Shown piece after piece: positions 22,493 to 34,199 of a stretch of 64,000 bases of DNA. The stretch spans positions 28,582,001-28,646,000 of the forward strand of contig NC_091976.1 of assembly GCF_036711975.1 (NCBI RefSeq). The letters are read 5' to 3'. A program made the position numbers and the translations under genes. The stretch is from Onthophagus taurus. Lineage: Eukaryota; Arthropoda; Insecta; Coleoptera; Scarabaeidae. Position 1 is the stretch's first letter. The number at the start of each line of letters is the position of its first letter. The notes beneath the pieces are model-generated. The model was not told the origin of the DNA and searched no databases. It saw nothing but the letters and a program-made list of their open reading frames with translations.

Positions 22493-23607
22493 TTATATTT
22501 TATCTTTTGATGATAACTTTACAAATTTTTCACTTTCTTCCCAAACGGCTTTACAAAGCTCTTTATTCCTCGTTACCCAAGGATGACCCCATTGCTTGCA
22601 ATCCGAAAAAAATGCTCCAGTGATATTTTTAACTTCCTCAGCCATCGCTAGATAAGCATGAGTTTGTGCTCCTTCATAAGACGTCTAATTCATAAAAATA
22701 ATATTAAACAATACCAATCAAATTAAACAAAAACAAACCTTCCCAAATAATAACACCAAAACGTTTAAAATTGGTGTGAAAAAACTTAATCCAGAAACTT
22801 TTATAGCTGTTTTTAGCAAGGCTGTTTTGACTAACCCCGGGTTTAAAGCATTACAAGTGACTCCAGTGTTCATTAATTTTTTCGCAAAACCAATTGATGC
22901 AATATCATTACAAAGTTTTGAGTTAACGTAGTGAAAATTTTTCTCAAATAAAGTTTTTGGGTCATTATTTAAATAATCAACCCTAAAATTCGATGGAAAA
23001 AAAGCAGCAATTGAGCTAACAAAAATGATCCTACTCGGAGCTGATTTTTTTAATAAAGGTATTAAGAGATGTGTTAATAAAAACGGTCCAAAATAATTCA
23101 CTTGCATTAAAAATTGTAATCCATCTTTAGTAAATCCGGGGAAATACCCCGAAATTCCCGCATTATTTATTAAAACATCTAACCGATCCTCTTCTTCGTT
23201 AATTTCTTTAGCAAGGGATTTGATTGTGTCTAAATTCGCTAAATCTAGATATTTCGTGATTATTTTATCATTTTTGGTTTCTTCGATTATTTTCTTTTTC
23301 GATTGGATTAAATCGTCTTTATCTGCTAAAATGATTTTTGCACCTCTACTAGCTAACATTAAAGCTGTTTGATAACCCATTCCTTAAACGAAAAATGTTT
23401 TAAATTTGAAATTAAACAATTTCTCTTACCTGAATTTCCGCCTGTTATTAAAACGGTTTTTCCTATTAAACAAACATTACTTTTATTCCAACCCATGGTA
23501 CATATAAAATAAATTTTTATTACTAAAATTATAAATAAAGAATATATTAATAAATAAATTATTTGTTGTAAGTTGGAAATCATTTCGTCTTTAAAAATTT
23601 TATCCAT
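22493..23607 (-). CDS. Short-chain dehydrogenase, retinol dehydrogenase-like (SDR 3)
   Basis: Exons 23430-23607, 22739-23382 and 22493-22684 (introns of 47 and 54 bp) encode 337 residues. The protein starts MDKIFKDEM, has an anchor at about residues 15-36, then MGWNKSNVCLIGKT, TGGNSGMG across the first intron, NNAGISGYFPGF, IIFVSS and catalytic YVNSK. Exon 3 begins TSYEGAQTHAYLAMAEE. It is most similar to SDR 4 at 28744, with which it is head-to-head and shares exon lengths, so the pair arose by inverted duplication. An upstream in-frame ATG at 23664 would add 19 residues; the start chosen matches the paralogues. Its 3' end overlaps the 3' UTR space of SDR 2, and AATAAA-like signals on both strands lie between the stops. 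Confidence 0.93.
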
Positions 23608-24526
23608 GTCTAACAAACTGTAGCAGTGAATATGAAATAACTCAATTTTATATAAAAAAATCATAATTGCTACAAATACGGACTATTATACAATTAAAAG
23701 TAAGAACATTTGAATACTTAAAAACATATTTACCATGCAATTATGGACAATTAAATCGTTAATAATATCAGAGTGTCATTCTTCAACAACAGTTTTTATG
23801 CACAATATTTATTCGTTGTTTTAATTTTCACATTTCAATCGGTTTTTACTTTCTGCTACGGTACCGGCAACTTTATGAACTTTGCGATTTTTTTTCTCGA
23901 AAACTATCGTACAAAAAAATTTGAATTTTGAGCAGATAGTAGCTTGATGTGTTTTTAATGAGTGGCATATTTTATTTTTTCGATATTCCATACAGTTTCG
24001 CGGAAAATCGCGGTTTAGTAAGACGCAATGTAATTCCATTAAATCGCCCTTAAAAAGTTAGGGAGCCCTAATTTTGAAAAACTGATAACGGAATCCAACA
24101 ACCGACATTCTTTGACATGTTTTGTTTCATATATTTTTTTTTCTTTTTATCGAAAAAATAAAATATGCCCCATATTAAGTACAATAATGCATATCTTATT
24201 ACACATTATTCTTTAAATTCTAAATATTAAGAAAAGTACTAAAGTTAGATATATAACATACTTATCATTAATTAAAGGTAACTTGATGGGCAATTCAACC
24301 AGCACACAATATACAAGGTGTTCCGTTTAAAAAACTTATGAAAAAGGCATTTGAAAAACATCAAAAGTAACTACTCTTTTTGAACACACTGTATAGCGTA
24401 TCTAATATCTTTAAATATTATCATTTACCTATTGGCTTTGACTATTATCTGACATAGTGTCAAAGTAAAATTGGAAAAAATGTCGTTTTTATATCGTTTT
24501 TAAAAAGATCCTGCAATTTTGAAATA
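23608..24526. other. Upstream DNA of SDR 3, with a possible MITE end
   Basis: No gene is visible. A segment at about 24309 (TACAAGGTGTTCCGTTTAAA) is the inverse of one at about 25905-25930 (TAAATGGAACACCCTGTA), suggesting an outer mobile element into which fold-back 1 was inserted. Confidence 0.4.
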
Positions 24527-25736
24527 TACAGGGTGTATCTGAATGACTGCAACAAACTTCAAGGGGTGATTCTTTAGTGAATTTTAAGGGTACTTTGATA
24601 TATGAACCATGGGCGACTTCGGCTCCCCTAAGGAGCTACACCCCTTCAAAAATGGCGGAAAATTTTGGTTTAATTTTTTTTTCTCAAAAACCATAAACGC
24701 TAGGAAAATGAAATTTGGGGAATATGTTTACCTCATAATAGGGCACCTTTTGACCCTATTTGTACTTTCAACCTACCCTTCTAAACTACTAACCGTAACC
24801 ACCCCCTTTGCATTTTTGCGAAAATTTTTGTTATACAGATGATAAATACATTAGAAAAATTTTCCATAGATAGATGAACGTATTCTAAAACTTTCTTGTC
24901 TCTCTGAAATTTTTCCAAAAACGACTAATTTTTGAGAAAAAAAATAGTAAAGCAAACACTGCCCGTTAAACAACGGGGTTGTCGATCAAAAGTTGGAATG
25001 AATTTTGAATGAAAAAACCTTAGTAGGCTTTGCAATCTTTGTCAGAAATATTTTTGACGTTTAAATGTTAGTTTTTCTTACTATTATTATTGTTTTTCAA
25101 ATTAATTTTTGAATAAAGTTCTAACGCATTTACGCTCGTTCACTCGACTTTTCAAAATTTTAAATAAAATAATAATAAAGTAACAAAACCACTGATATTT
25201 AAACGTCAAAAATATTTCTGACAAAGATTGCAAAGCCTACTAAGTTTTTTTCATTAAAAATTCATTCCAACTTTCGATTAACAACCCTATAGCTTAACAG
25301 TTAGTGTTTGCTTAATTATTCTTTTTCTCAGAAATTATTAATTTTTAGAAGAACATGAGAGAGACAAAAAAGTTTTAGAATAGTTTTATCTATCTAACTG
25401 AAATTTTTCCAATGTATTTATCATCTTCATAAAAAAAATCTAGGCATAAATTGAACGGGGGTGGTTACGTTTAGTAGTTTAGAAGGGTAGATTGAAAGTA
25501 CAAATAGGGTCAAAACGTGCCCTATTATGAGTTAAACATATTCCCCAAATTTCATTTTCCTATCGTTTATGGTTTTTGAGAAAAAGAAATTAAACCAAAA
25601 TTTTCCGCTATTTTTGAAGGGGTGTAGCTCCTTAGGGGAGCCGAAGTCACCCATGGTTCATATATCAAAGTACCCTTAAAATTCACTAAAGAATCACCCC
25701 TTGAAGTTTGTTGCAGTCATTCAGATCCATCCTGTA
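24527..25736. mobile_element. Fold-back element 1, about 1.2 kb
   Basis: Two arms of roughly 540 bp (24527-about 25070 and about 25190-25736) are inverted copies around a loop of about 120 bp. The ends read TACAGGGTGTATCTGAATGA and its inverse. There is no coding capacity. This is a long-armed MITE/fold-back transposon mobilised in trans by an unknown transposase. Confidence 0.85.
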
Positions 25737-26205
25737 TATATCGTTTTTTTTTGGGCACATTTTGAAAAAACAAATGAATATCTCAGGAATTATGAACGCT
25801 ATGAGTTAATAATATATACGGTTGTATAAATAAATGTAATTCTATTCATAATATGATAAAATATACAGGCTGATCCATTAAAAAAAATCTACATATTCTC
25901 CGTTACGCCTAAATGGAACACCCTGTATAAGTGAAAATAATTTTACGTAATAGAAAGTGATGAGTCAAACAACTTTTGTATAAAACATTTTTTTCTTGCT
26001 CAAACGGTTTAGTAACTATCGACCGCCGAGATACTAATAACTCACCCTGTATAAACCCAAGAAAAATAAAAGAATAAAGTGCTAACGCAAAAAAAAGTGA
26101 CTCATTTGTAAACAAATCTCTAATCGTGTGGTTTTGTTAAGTGCGAAACTTCAAAGAGACAACAACTCTTATTTTAAAAGGAAAAAAATAAAAATAAGTA
26201 ATAAA
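25737..26205. other. Spacer between fold-back elements
   Basis: AT-rich DNA containing further TACAGGGTG-type ends (about 25862 and 26045), likely remnants of other small elements. No gene. Confidence 0.4.
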
Positions 26206-27244
26206 TACAGGGTGGTTCAAATTCGATGTCTGAATAGGCTATCTCGGAAAGTATAAGAGTTAGAAAAAAAGTAGCTTACATGTCTCGATCTCTTTTTTTA
26301 AATAAATTCCAATGTCGAAAACCTCAAAGCGCTATCGTCTTTTGTTTTTCCCCTAGAGGCCAAAATTGAAAATATCGTAAAACCAGCAAGTGCAATTATC
26401 TTGGTTATTATTATACGTAGAGTATTATAACTAATACATTATATGGACACTTTTTTACAGAGAAATTAATGACGTAGTCAAAAAATTTTTTTCGGTTTTA
26501 TATTTTGAGATATTATGACAATTTTTGTTTTTTTAAATGGAAACAATTACTGATTATTCGCTTATTAAATTCGTTATTTTTTTCTGATTACAAAAATATG
26601 GGGTTAGATAGGTTTATTTCTTATTGTTTTAGAATAAATTTAAATTATTAAACGTCGCCGAAATCTAGTGTCGTCGAAGAAATTAAATTACAGTTTTCTG
26701 TAAATTATGAGGCGGTATTTAAATTACGGGGTATTATTTTTTTGGTATTTAAAAACAAATAATTATGTTTATTACACCGACTATTAATACAGAAATATTT
26801 AATGGATTGCATTGTTTTGGACTGGAGAAATATGTTTTTTTAATTTTTAGCTATAGTACCGTAATTTACAGGAAACTGTAAATTTAATTTCTTCGACGAC
26901 ACTAAAAAAAAAGTTTATTTTTAGCTTTATTCTAAAATAATAAGAAATAGACCTGTCGAACCCTATATTTTTGTAATCAGAAAAAAATAAAGAATTTAAT
27001 TAGCGAATAATCAGTGGTTGTTCCCATTTAAAAAAACGAAAATTGTGATGTCTCAAAATCTAAAACCGTTACAATATTCCACCTATAATAATAACCAAGA
27101 TAATTGCACTTGGTGGTTTCACAATATTTTCAATTTTGGCCTCCAGGGGAAAAACAAAAGACGATAGCACTTTGAGGTTTTCGACATTGGAATTTAATTA
27201 AACAAAGAGATCGAGACATGAGAGCTACTTTTTACCACCCTGTA
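26206..27244. mobile_element. Fold-back element 2a
   Basis: The ends are TACAGGGTGGTTCAAATTCG on the left and the inverse TACAGGGTGGT on the right. The arms match through GCTATCGTCTTTTG, CCAAAATTGAAAATAT and GTAATCAGAAAAA segments around a centre near 26720. About 55 bp are missing from the outer right arm. No ORF. Confidence 0.85.
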
Positions 27245-28309
27245 CAGGTTGGTTCAAATTCGATGTCCGAATAGGCTAACTCGGAAACTATAAGAGTTAG
27301 AAAAAAAGTAGCTTACATGACTCAATCTTGTTTTTCGAGAAACTGCTAATGCCAAAAACCTCAAAGCGCTACCGTCTTTTGTTTTTCCCCTAGAGGCCAA
27401 AATTGAAAATATCGTAAAACCAGCAAGTGCAATTATCTTGGTTATTATTATAGGTGGAGTATTATAACTAAGACATTATATGGACACTTTTTTACAGAGA
27501 ATTTAATGACGTAGTCAAAAAAATTTTTTTGGTTTTAGATTTTGAGATATTATGACAATTTTCGTTTTTTTAAATGGAAACAACCACTGATTATTTACTT
27601 ATTAAATTCGTTATTTTTTTCTGATTATAAAAATATGGGCTTAGATAAGTCTATTTTTTATTGTTTTAGAATAAAGTTAAAAATAAACTTTTTTTTAGTG
27701 TCGTCAAAGAAATTAAATTTACAGTTTCCTGTAAATTATAACTAAAAATTAAAAAAAAAAACATATTTCTGATATTTGAAACAAATTCAGTTGTTGAACT
27801 ATTTAATTTATATTTGTTTTACACAAAAGTTGGAATAGATTGCATTATTTCACATTTTTTATTAATATTTAATATTATTATTAAATGACTTAATAAATTA
27901 TTGATAGATGGCGCTCATATATATTTTTTTTAATTCAAATAAACATAGCGACATTTGTTTGTATTCAAAAATTTTCTGAATTATCAAATTAAAATTCCTG
28001 CTTTTTAAGATGAATTACGAAAAGTTTAACATGTTATATATTAGAAAATAAAGTAAAATTTATATAAATTTTTAGTTATCGTACCGTAATTTACAGGAAA
28101 CTGTAAATTTAATTTCTATGACGACACTAAAAAAATTTATTTTTAGCTTCATTCTAAAACAATAAAAATATCTATCTAACCCTATATTTTTGTAATCAGA
28201 AAAAATAAGCGAATAATCAGTGGTTGTTTCCATTTAAAAAACGAAAATTGTCGTGATATGTCAAAATCTAAGTTAGCCTATTCGAACATCGAATTTGAAC
28301 CACTCTGTA
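27243..28309. mobile_element. Fold-back element 2b, abutting 2a
   Basis: A second copy of the 2a family (TACAGGTTGGTTCAAATTCG at left, inverse at 28309). The left arm is almost the same as that of 2a; the centre carries different DNA (about 27770-28060). It shares its end with 2a at 27241-27245, so one probably inserted into the TGTACA terminus of the other. Confidence 0.85.
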
Positions 28310-28743
28310 CATTCAATAATTAAGTTTATTAAGTGATTTTAGGATATACAGGGACTTTTAAGTGAAACACCTGTATGTAATTAAAGTTTGTTTTCTGCAG
28401 GATTGTTTAAATTCCTCGGGATTTAAGTCTCAAGATGATTGTCTTAAATCTTAATCGGCTTAAATCGGTTGGTGATTGTAATCTTTTTGATGATACATAC
28501 GTAAATTTAAATAACTTTTTTAACTGCTGAAAAATCACAAAATAATTAATGAATTAGCTTGAAATTAATACACTACTACAAATGAATTTTTTTGTAATTA
28601 CACCCATTTATGACTTAATAATAAAACACGGATGTTATTTTTAAAAGCAAATTTCCCATTTACGCATTCCTCACATCAATTACAAACTAAATTGTTATAA
28701 ATTATTTCATTAACCAAATAAACGTTTCAGTGTCACATCAGAA

Positions 28744-29855
28744 ATGGAGAAAACACATTATCGATATCAAGAAATCTCGATTTTCCATCAAATATTATTT
28801 TCATTAATTATATTTTTTTTAATACTTCTGTTATTAAGCACGTACTGTAAATTAAGTATAGGTTGGAATAAAAGTAATGTGTGTTTGAATGGGAAAACGA
28901 TTTTAATAACAGGAGGAAATTCCGGTAATAAATTTTTTTAATACTAAATTTAAATACCAATTTTTTCTTTTAAGGATTAGGTTATCAAACAGCTTTAATA
29001 TTAGCTAGTAGAGGCGCCAAAATTATTTTAGCAGACAAAAACGATTTAACCCAATCGAAAAAGAACATAATCCAAGAAACCAAAAACAATAAAATCATCA
29101 CAAAGTATGTAGATTTAGCAAGCTTCGATACAATTAAAATTCTTGCGAAAGAAATTATTGAAGAAGAAGATCGATTAGATGTTTTAATTAATAACGCGGG
29201 AATTTCGGGGTATTTCCCCGGATTTACAAAAGATGGATTGCAATTATTAATGCAAGTGAATCATTTTGGGCCATTTTTATTAACACACCTCTTAGTACCG
29301 TTATTAAAAAAATCAACTCCAAGCAGAATAATTTTCGTCAGCTCAATTGTGGCATTTACACCATTAATTTTTAATCTTGATTTAAATGAAGATCCACAAA
29401 GTGTAATCGGCAAAAATATTCATTACTCAAGATCAAAACTTTACAACGATATCATTTCAATCGGATTTGCTGAAAAATTAAAAGGAACTGGAGTAACTTG
29501 TAACTCTTTAAATCCAGGGTTGGTTAAAACACCTCTTTTAACGTCAGCTTTAAATATGCGTGGAATAAATTTTTTTTCGCACGTTTTAAACGTTGCAATA
29601 TATTTATTCGGAAAAGTTAGTTTTTGGTTATTTACGAATTTATTTTAATTTATTTTATTGTAGACTCCTTATGAAGGGGCTCAAACTCACGCTTATTTAG
29701 CCATGGCAGAAGAAGTTAAAAATATAACTGGAGGATTCTTTTCCGATTGTAAAGAATGGGGCCATCCAAGGATAACGCGAGATAAATTAATTTGTGAAAA
29801 AGTTTGGAAAGCGAGTGAACAATTTATTATGTTATCTTCTAAGGATAAGTTATAA
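28744..29855 (+). CDS. Short-chain dehydrogenase, retinol dehydrogenase-like (SDR 4)
   Basis: Exons 28744-28924, 28975-29615 and 29664-29855, with introns of 50 and 48 bp, encode 337 residues. The anchor is at about residues 16-36, then IGWNKSNVCLNGKT, TGGNSGLG, NNAGISGYFPGF, IIFVSS and catalytic YSRSK. Exon 3 encodes TPYEGAQTHAYLAMAEEVKN. It is the closest paralogue of SDR 3. Role: ER-anchored retinoid or lipid oxidoreductase of the RDH11-14 group, by family. Its promoter region, shared with SDR 3, is occupied by the fold-back elements. Confidence 0.93.
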
Positions 29856-30018
29856 ATAAATTTTTTCACCATATCAAAAATTTTGATGATACTTTTTTAA
29901 GGGGTGTTGTGCCCAAAGGCGCAAAATGATTGGAACTTGATCGCATTTCATGCTCCTTGTGAAACAGATTTTAACCGCATCATTTGTGGTTACCGATTTA
30001 AATAAAAATAAACCTTAC

Positions 30019-30122
30019 CTTGTGTGAAGATCCTCCTCGGAAAGTCGATCATATGGAGGTGGTGGAGTCGTACAAAGTTCACTAAGCATATGATCCAAAT
30101 CATTTGCTAAAGTTGATAATAA
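30019..30122 (-). CDS. Internal exon of an unidentified minus-strand gene
   Basis: A 104-bp segment has a good acceptor (TTTCTTTGCAG) and donor (AG/GTAAGG). Only one frame is open: LLSTLANDLDHMLSELCTTP, then PPPYDRLSEEDLHTR. It joins in phase 0 to the exon at 38265-38330. The acidic, proline-containing sequence looks like a real conserved segment, but I do not recognise the family. The next exon (phase 2) was not found in the window, so the gene either continues to the left with the attacin and SDR genes nested in its introns, or has further exons too short to see. Confidence 0.55.
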
Positions 30123-30660
30123 CTGCAAAGAAAAATCTATTTAAATAATCGCAAATACATTAATTTGATTCAATTATATCTATATTGTCAACTACAACAA
30201 TTTAATTAAAACGTCATTCGTTAATTATCGAACGAATTTAACAAACAAAAATTAAAATGGGTACGAAACAACGACAAAACCTTGTATTTGTCAATCGTTT
30301 CAAATTAAACAAACCGACTCTAATTGATTGCGAAAACCGTCGAACCAAGGTAAAAGGGGGAAATAGATTTGGCCCCACTGGCGTTCCACTTCGTGTTTGT
30401 TTTCGGTGTGCAATGCGCGGAAACAGAACAAAACCGTTCGAAATGTTCACGTTAGAACGAACTTACCACTTTGTGAAATATGTATGACTCACTGAGAAGC
30501 TTTCAAGTTTTTCGTTTCATATTTAAGTTGAAATGAGTGTTTTTTATATATACTTTTTTATGATTAAGTTGTTATGTAGAAGGATGGTTGAATCTAAAAA
30601 GACTGCTAAATCCTTAGAAGGCTTATTATTCTCTAGTAGAGTTTCTAGAACACTATATAT
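30123..30660. other. Intronic/intergenic DNA with a GC-elevated patch
   Basis: About 30250-30480 is richer in GC than its surroundings and open in both directions for about 70 codons, but with no recognised product or splice context. It is probably regulatory DNA or an untranslated exon. Confidence 0.3.
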
Positions 30661-31100
30661 ATAGATATAGAAGCTTGGCAGACTCTTAATGTTAAATAAA
30701 AGTTTCCAGATGTAATAGCTCATGTTGCTAACAAGTTGGCAGATTTGCAATAAAGAATACAATCTTCAAGATATAATAGTTCATGCTGCCAACAAGTTGA
30801 CATGTTTGTAACAAAGGATGAAAGATCCAAGATATCTATCTCATGCGTCTGAAGATGCGAGGCTAAACCCGAAACTTTTTAGGTCTAGTTTAGTTCTGTT
30901 TCTGTAAGTCGTGGCATAAATTTAACCACAAATACTAGAGTCAAAATGATGATTCGTGTAAAAATTTTTGAAGAAAATTATCTAGAGTTTGATTTTTATT
31001 TTATATAGAATTTAAGTCTAACTAGTTTCGGCCCTTGGCCATCTTCAGAGACTCTACAAATAGATTAACATCTCTCATCTTATCCATTTTACAAAACACA
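30660..31100. repeat. Repeat fragments: 61-bp family, 128-bp family half-unit, and a CTGAAGA...GAAAC motif
   Basis: 61-bp family units lie at 30670-30810, and a half-unit of the 128-bp palindromic family at about 30840-30900. At 31025-31048 the minus strand reads CTGAAGATGGCCAAGGGCCG, directly followed by AAAC, a motif common in insect retroelement tails. No gene. Confidence 0.6.
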
Positions 31101-31259
31101 TTTTTTCTTAATATTTCTTTTTGTTTTGTTAAAAAAGATTACATATCAAAGTTGAAATCAGATTATTAGTTACTAATTTACAAAATTAAAGTTTAAAAAG
31201 TTGTAAAATGAAATTAAGGACGAAGTGTTACAAGTTTACAGGTTCAGTACTTCAGTTAT

Positions 31260-32890
31260 AAAACTTCTATTATATGATAACTAACTTCAGGATTAAAATT
31301 TCAACCTCAATTTTGACATATTTGTAACCTTCATTAAAAATCCTTTAAAATGAGTACAAACATGACATATTTATCTTCAATATTAATGAAGTTATGGTCT
31401 ACTTCCGGTTAAGAATATCAACGTCCATTTTGACATATTTGTAATCGTCGCGAAAAATCCTTTAAAATGAGTCCAAACACGACATATTTATCTTCAATAT
31501 TAATGAAGTTATATGGTCAACTTCCGGTTAGGAATGTCAATGTCATTTTGATATATTAATTTTTATAAAATGTCTTAATATTTGTCACAAAAACAAAAAT
31601 ATAATAAAAAAAAATAAAGAATTAAGGTTGGTATTAACATTTAAAAATTAAATTGCTATCTTGATTGTTGCTAACTTCGGGTTTAATGTCTTTTATTCCA
31701 ACTTTTTTGTTTTTTGAGATAAGTGCGTCATCTTTGGACTCATTTTAAAGGTTTTTTAATGAAGATGATAAATATGTCAAAATTGACGTTTCAAACCGGA
31801 AGTGATTATATTTCCATTAATATTAAAGTTAAATATGTCGAGTTTGGGCTCATTTTAAAGGATTTTTTATGAAGTTGACAAATATGACAATTTTGACATT
31901 TTTGTAATCGTCGTGAAAAATCCTTTAAAATGAGTCCAAACTCGACATATTTATCTTCAATATTAATAAAGTTATGGTCAACTTCCGGTTAGGAATGTCA
32001 ATGTCATTTTGACATTAATTTTTATGAAATGTCTTAATATTTGTCACAAAAACAAAAATATAACAAAAAAAATTAAAAATTAAGGTTGGTATTAATATTT
32101 AAAAAAAATTGCTATCTTTATTGTTGCTAACTTCGGGTTTTATGTTTTTTTATTCCAACTTTTTTGTTTTTTGAGATAAGTGCGTCATCTTTGGACTCAT
32201 TTTAAAGGTTTTTTAATGAAGATGATAAATATGTCAAAATTGACGTTGACGTTTCAAACCGGAAGTGATTGTATCTCCATTAATATTAAAGTTAAATATA
32301 TCGAGTTTGGGCTCATTTTAAAGGATTTTTTATGATGTTGACAAATATGTCAATTTTGACATATTTATAATCGTCGTGAAAAATACTTTAAAATGAGTCA
32401 TATTTATCTTCAATATTAATGAAGTTATGGTCAACTTCCGGTTAGGAATGTCAATGTCATTTTGACGTATTAATTTTTATAAAATGTCTTAATATTTGTC
32501 ACAAAAACAAAAATATAATAAAAAAAAATTAAAAATTAAGTTGGTATTAATATTTAAAAATTAAATTGCTATCTTCATTGTTGCTAACTTCGGGTTTAAT
32601 GTTTTTTATTCCAACTTTTTTGCTTTTTGAGATAAGTGCGTCATCTTTAGACTCATTTTAAAGGTTTTTTAATGAAGATGATAAATATGTCAAAATTGAC
32701 GTTGACGTTTCAAACCGGAAGTGATTGTATCTCCATTAATATTAAAGTTAAATATGTCGAGTTTGGACTCATTTTAAAGGATTTTTTATGATGTTGACAA
32801 ATATGTCAAAATTAAAAGTTGAAAGTTCAAACTTTTTGGTTTTTTGCGATAAATGCGTCATATTTGGACTCACTTTAAAGTAAACTACTA
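31260..32890. repeat. Satellite C2, about 455-bp unit, 3-4 copies
   Basis: ACTTCCGGTTA-type markers lie at 31404, 31521, 31982 and 32435 (spacings of 461 and 453 for the regular part). Units again contain the inverted pair AATCCTTTAAAATGAGTCCA and TGGACTCATTTTAAAGG together with ACTTCCGG and CCGGAAGT, so this is a diverged relative of the 405-bp satellite. Confidence 0.85.
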
Positions 32891-33952
32891 TAACGCGGTC
32901 CAATTTTTATACAGACTAGAAATGTATTCAACTAGAAAGTTTCGGGTTTAGTCGTGCGTCTTCATATATTATAGATAATAATTAATTAAATTTGGTTTAA
33001 ATAATACTATTAAAAAATTTTTAAATTATTAATAAAAAATGAAGTGTTGAGTAGGGTCAGTGTTCCGATAGATGTCGAGGTTGTACGAACATAGCCTGTG
33101 GGGAATGAAATGGGATCGTGGGGGTAACACACCAGACGAAAGGGCAGAAAGATTTTGTCTGGAAGCGGTGTTTCCCGACAGTACCAGACTATTGATCGCG
33201 TAGAATAGGGAGCAAAGAACATTACTCATAACATCTGAAGAGATTGACGAATAACAAATAACACAAAAAGATATCAACAAAACAAAATACCATTTCGTAA
33301 ATATATAATATATTTCGAATCTTACCCCAAAATATTTCGACATCTCAAAACATAGATACACCTCACAAATTGCGTTAAAAATAACAAACTAAACAATAAT
33401 TAATTAATAAATTTCACATTTTTATTTTATATTTAATGAAACTTTTAATAGTCATATTTATACTTGGAGGATTAAAAGTTTTTTTTTGAAAGACTTTCTG
33501 CGAGGTCTTTCAATTCGGGTTAACTGTCGAGTACTAAAACCTTCGCACGCGGTCTTTGGTTTACCCTCTGTTGTACTATCGAGGAGCCATGTGGCCCCAG
33601 ACACGCGACTTTTCAACCAAACGATTTTCACCTTTATTAAAACGGATTTTAAGGTAGCTTTGTGGCGTTTTGGGTGACTCGTCAGGTGGATTCGTCGAGA
33701 GACGAAAGGTAATGACCTTTACCGGCTTTAAATACATCGTCACAATGACGGGTAACAATAGGATTCAGTATAAATAGGTTACGAGGTTTTCTTATTTACA
33801 TTTCAAAAAGAATAAATACAAAAAAAATTATTGTTTAGTTCTAAAATTATAAAATATATTAAATTGTTAACAATTAAATCTTAATTTACAACTTTATGGT
33901 GTATTTCAAGTATTTAAAGAAAAGTGAAATAAGAAAACATAAAAAAAAAATT
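32891..33952. other. Non-coding DNA with two GC-elevated blocks
   Basis: A fragment of the 128-bp family lies at about 32930-32965. GC-elevated blocks at 33050-33235 and 33490-33770 have no recognisable coding or RNA identity. The rest is AT-rich. Confidence 0.4.
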
Positions 33953-34046
33953 CCTTCGAGCCGGATTTGAACCAGCGACCTATGGATATCTACAACGTTT
34001 CGAAAACCTCTACAGTCCACCGCTCTACCAACTGAGCTATCGAAGG
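33953..34046 (-). tRNA. tRNA-Tyr (GUA), intron-containing
   Basis: The 94-nt minus-strand gene folds as a cloverleaf: acceptor CCTTCGA paired with TCGAAGG, D arm with A box TAGCTCAGTTGG, anticodon GTA at 34011-34013, and B box GGTTCAAATCC in the T arm. An intron of about 21-22 nt follows the base after the anticodon, as is usual for eukaryotic tRNA-Tyr. A run of ten T residues just downstream is a Pol III terminator. It lies in the 8 kb intron of the unidentified minus-strand gene. Confidence 0.97.
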
Positions 34047-34199
34047 CTTGTAGGTAAAATGCTCTCTGTTATTATAATTCTTTCTATTTTTTATAACAAA
34101 AAAATATTTTAAGTAATACATTGTTTAAATATAATAGTAGAGGAGTAATTTGTGTGATTTATGACTAAATCTAAACTCCTCTTCATCTCCACATTTGAT

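Noticed and set aside
30257..30487. Open frames of 70-76 codons on both strands
   Set aside because: No homology signs, no splice context; overlapping open frames on both strands reflect GC-rich composition.
33010..33240. GC-rich block as an rRNA or LINE 5' UTR fragment
   Set aside because: No recognisable rRNA segment or LINE motif could be matched by eye.
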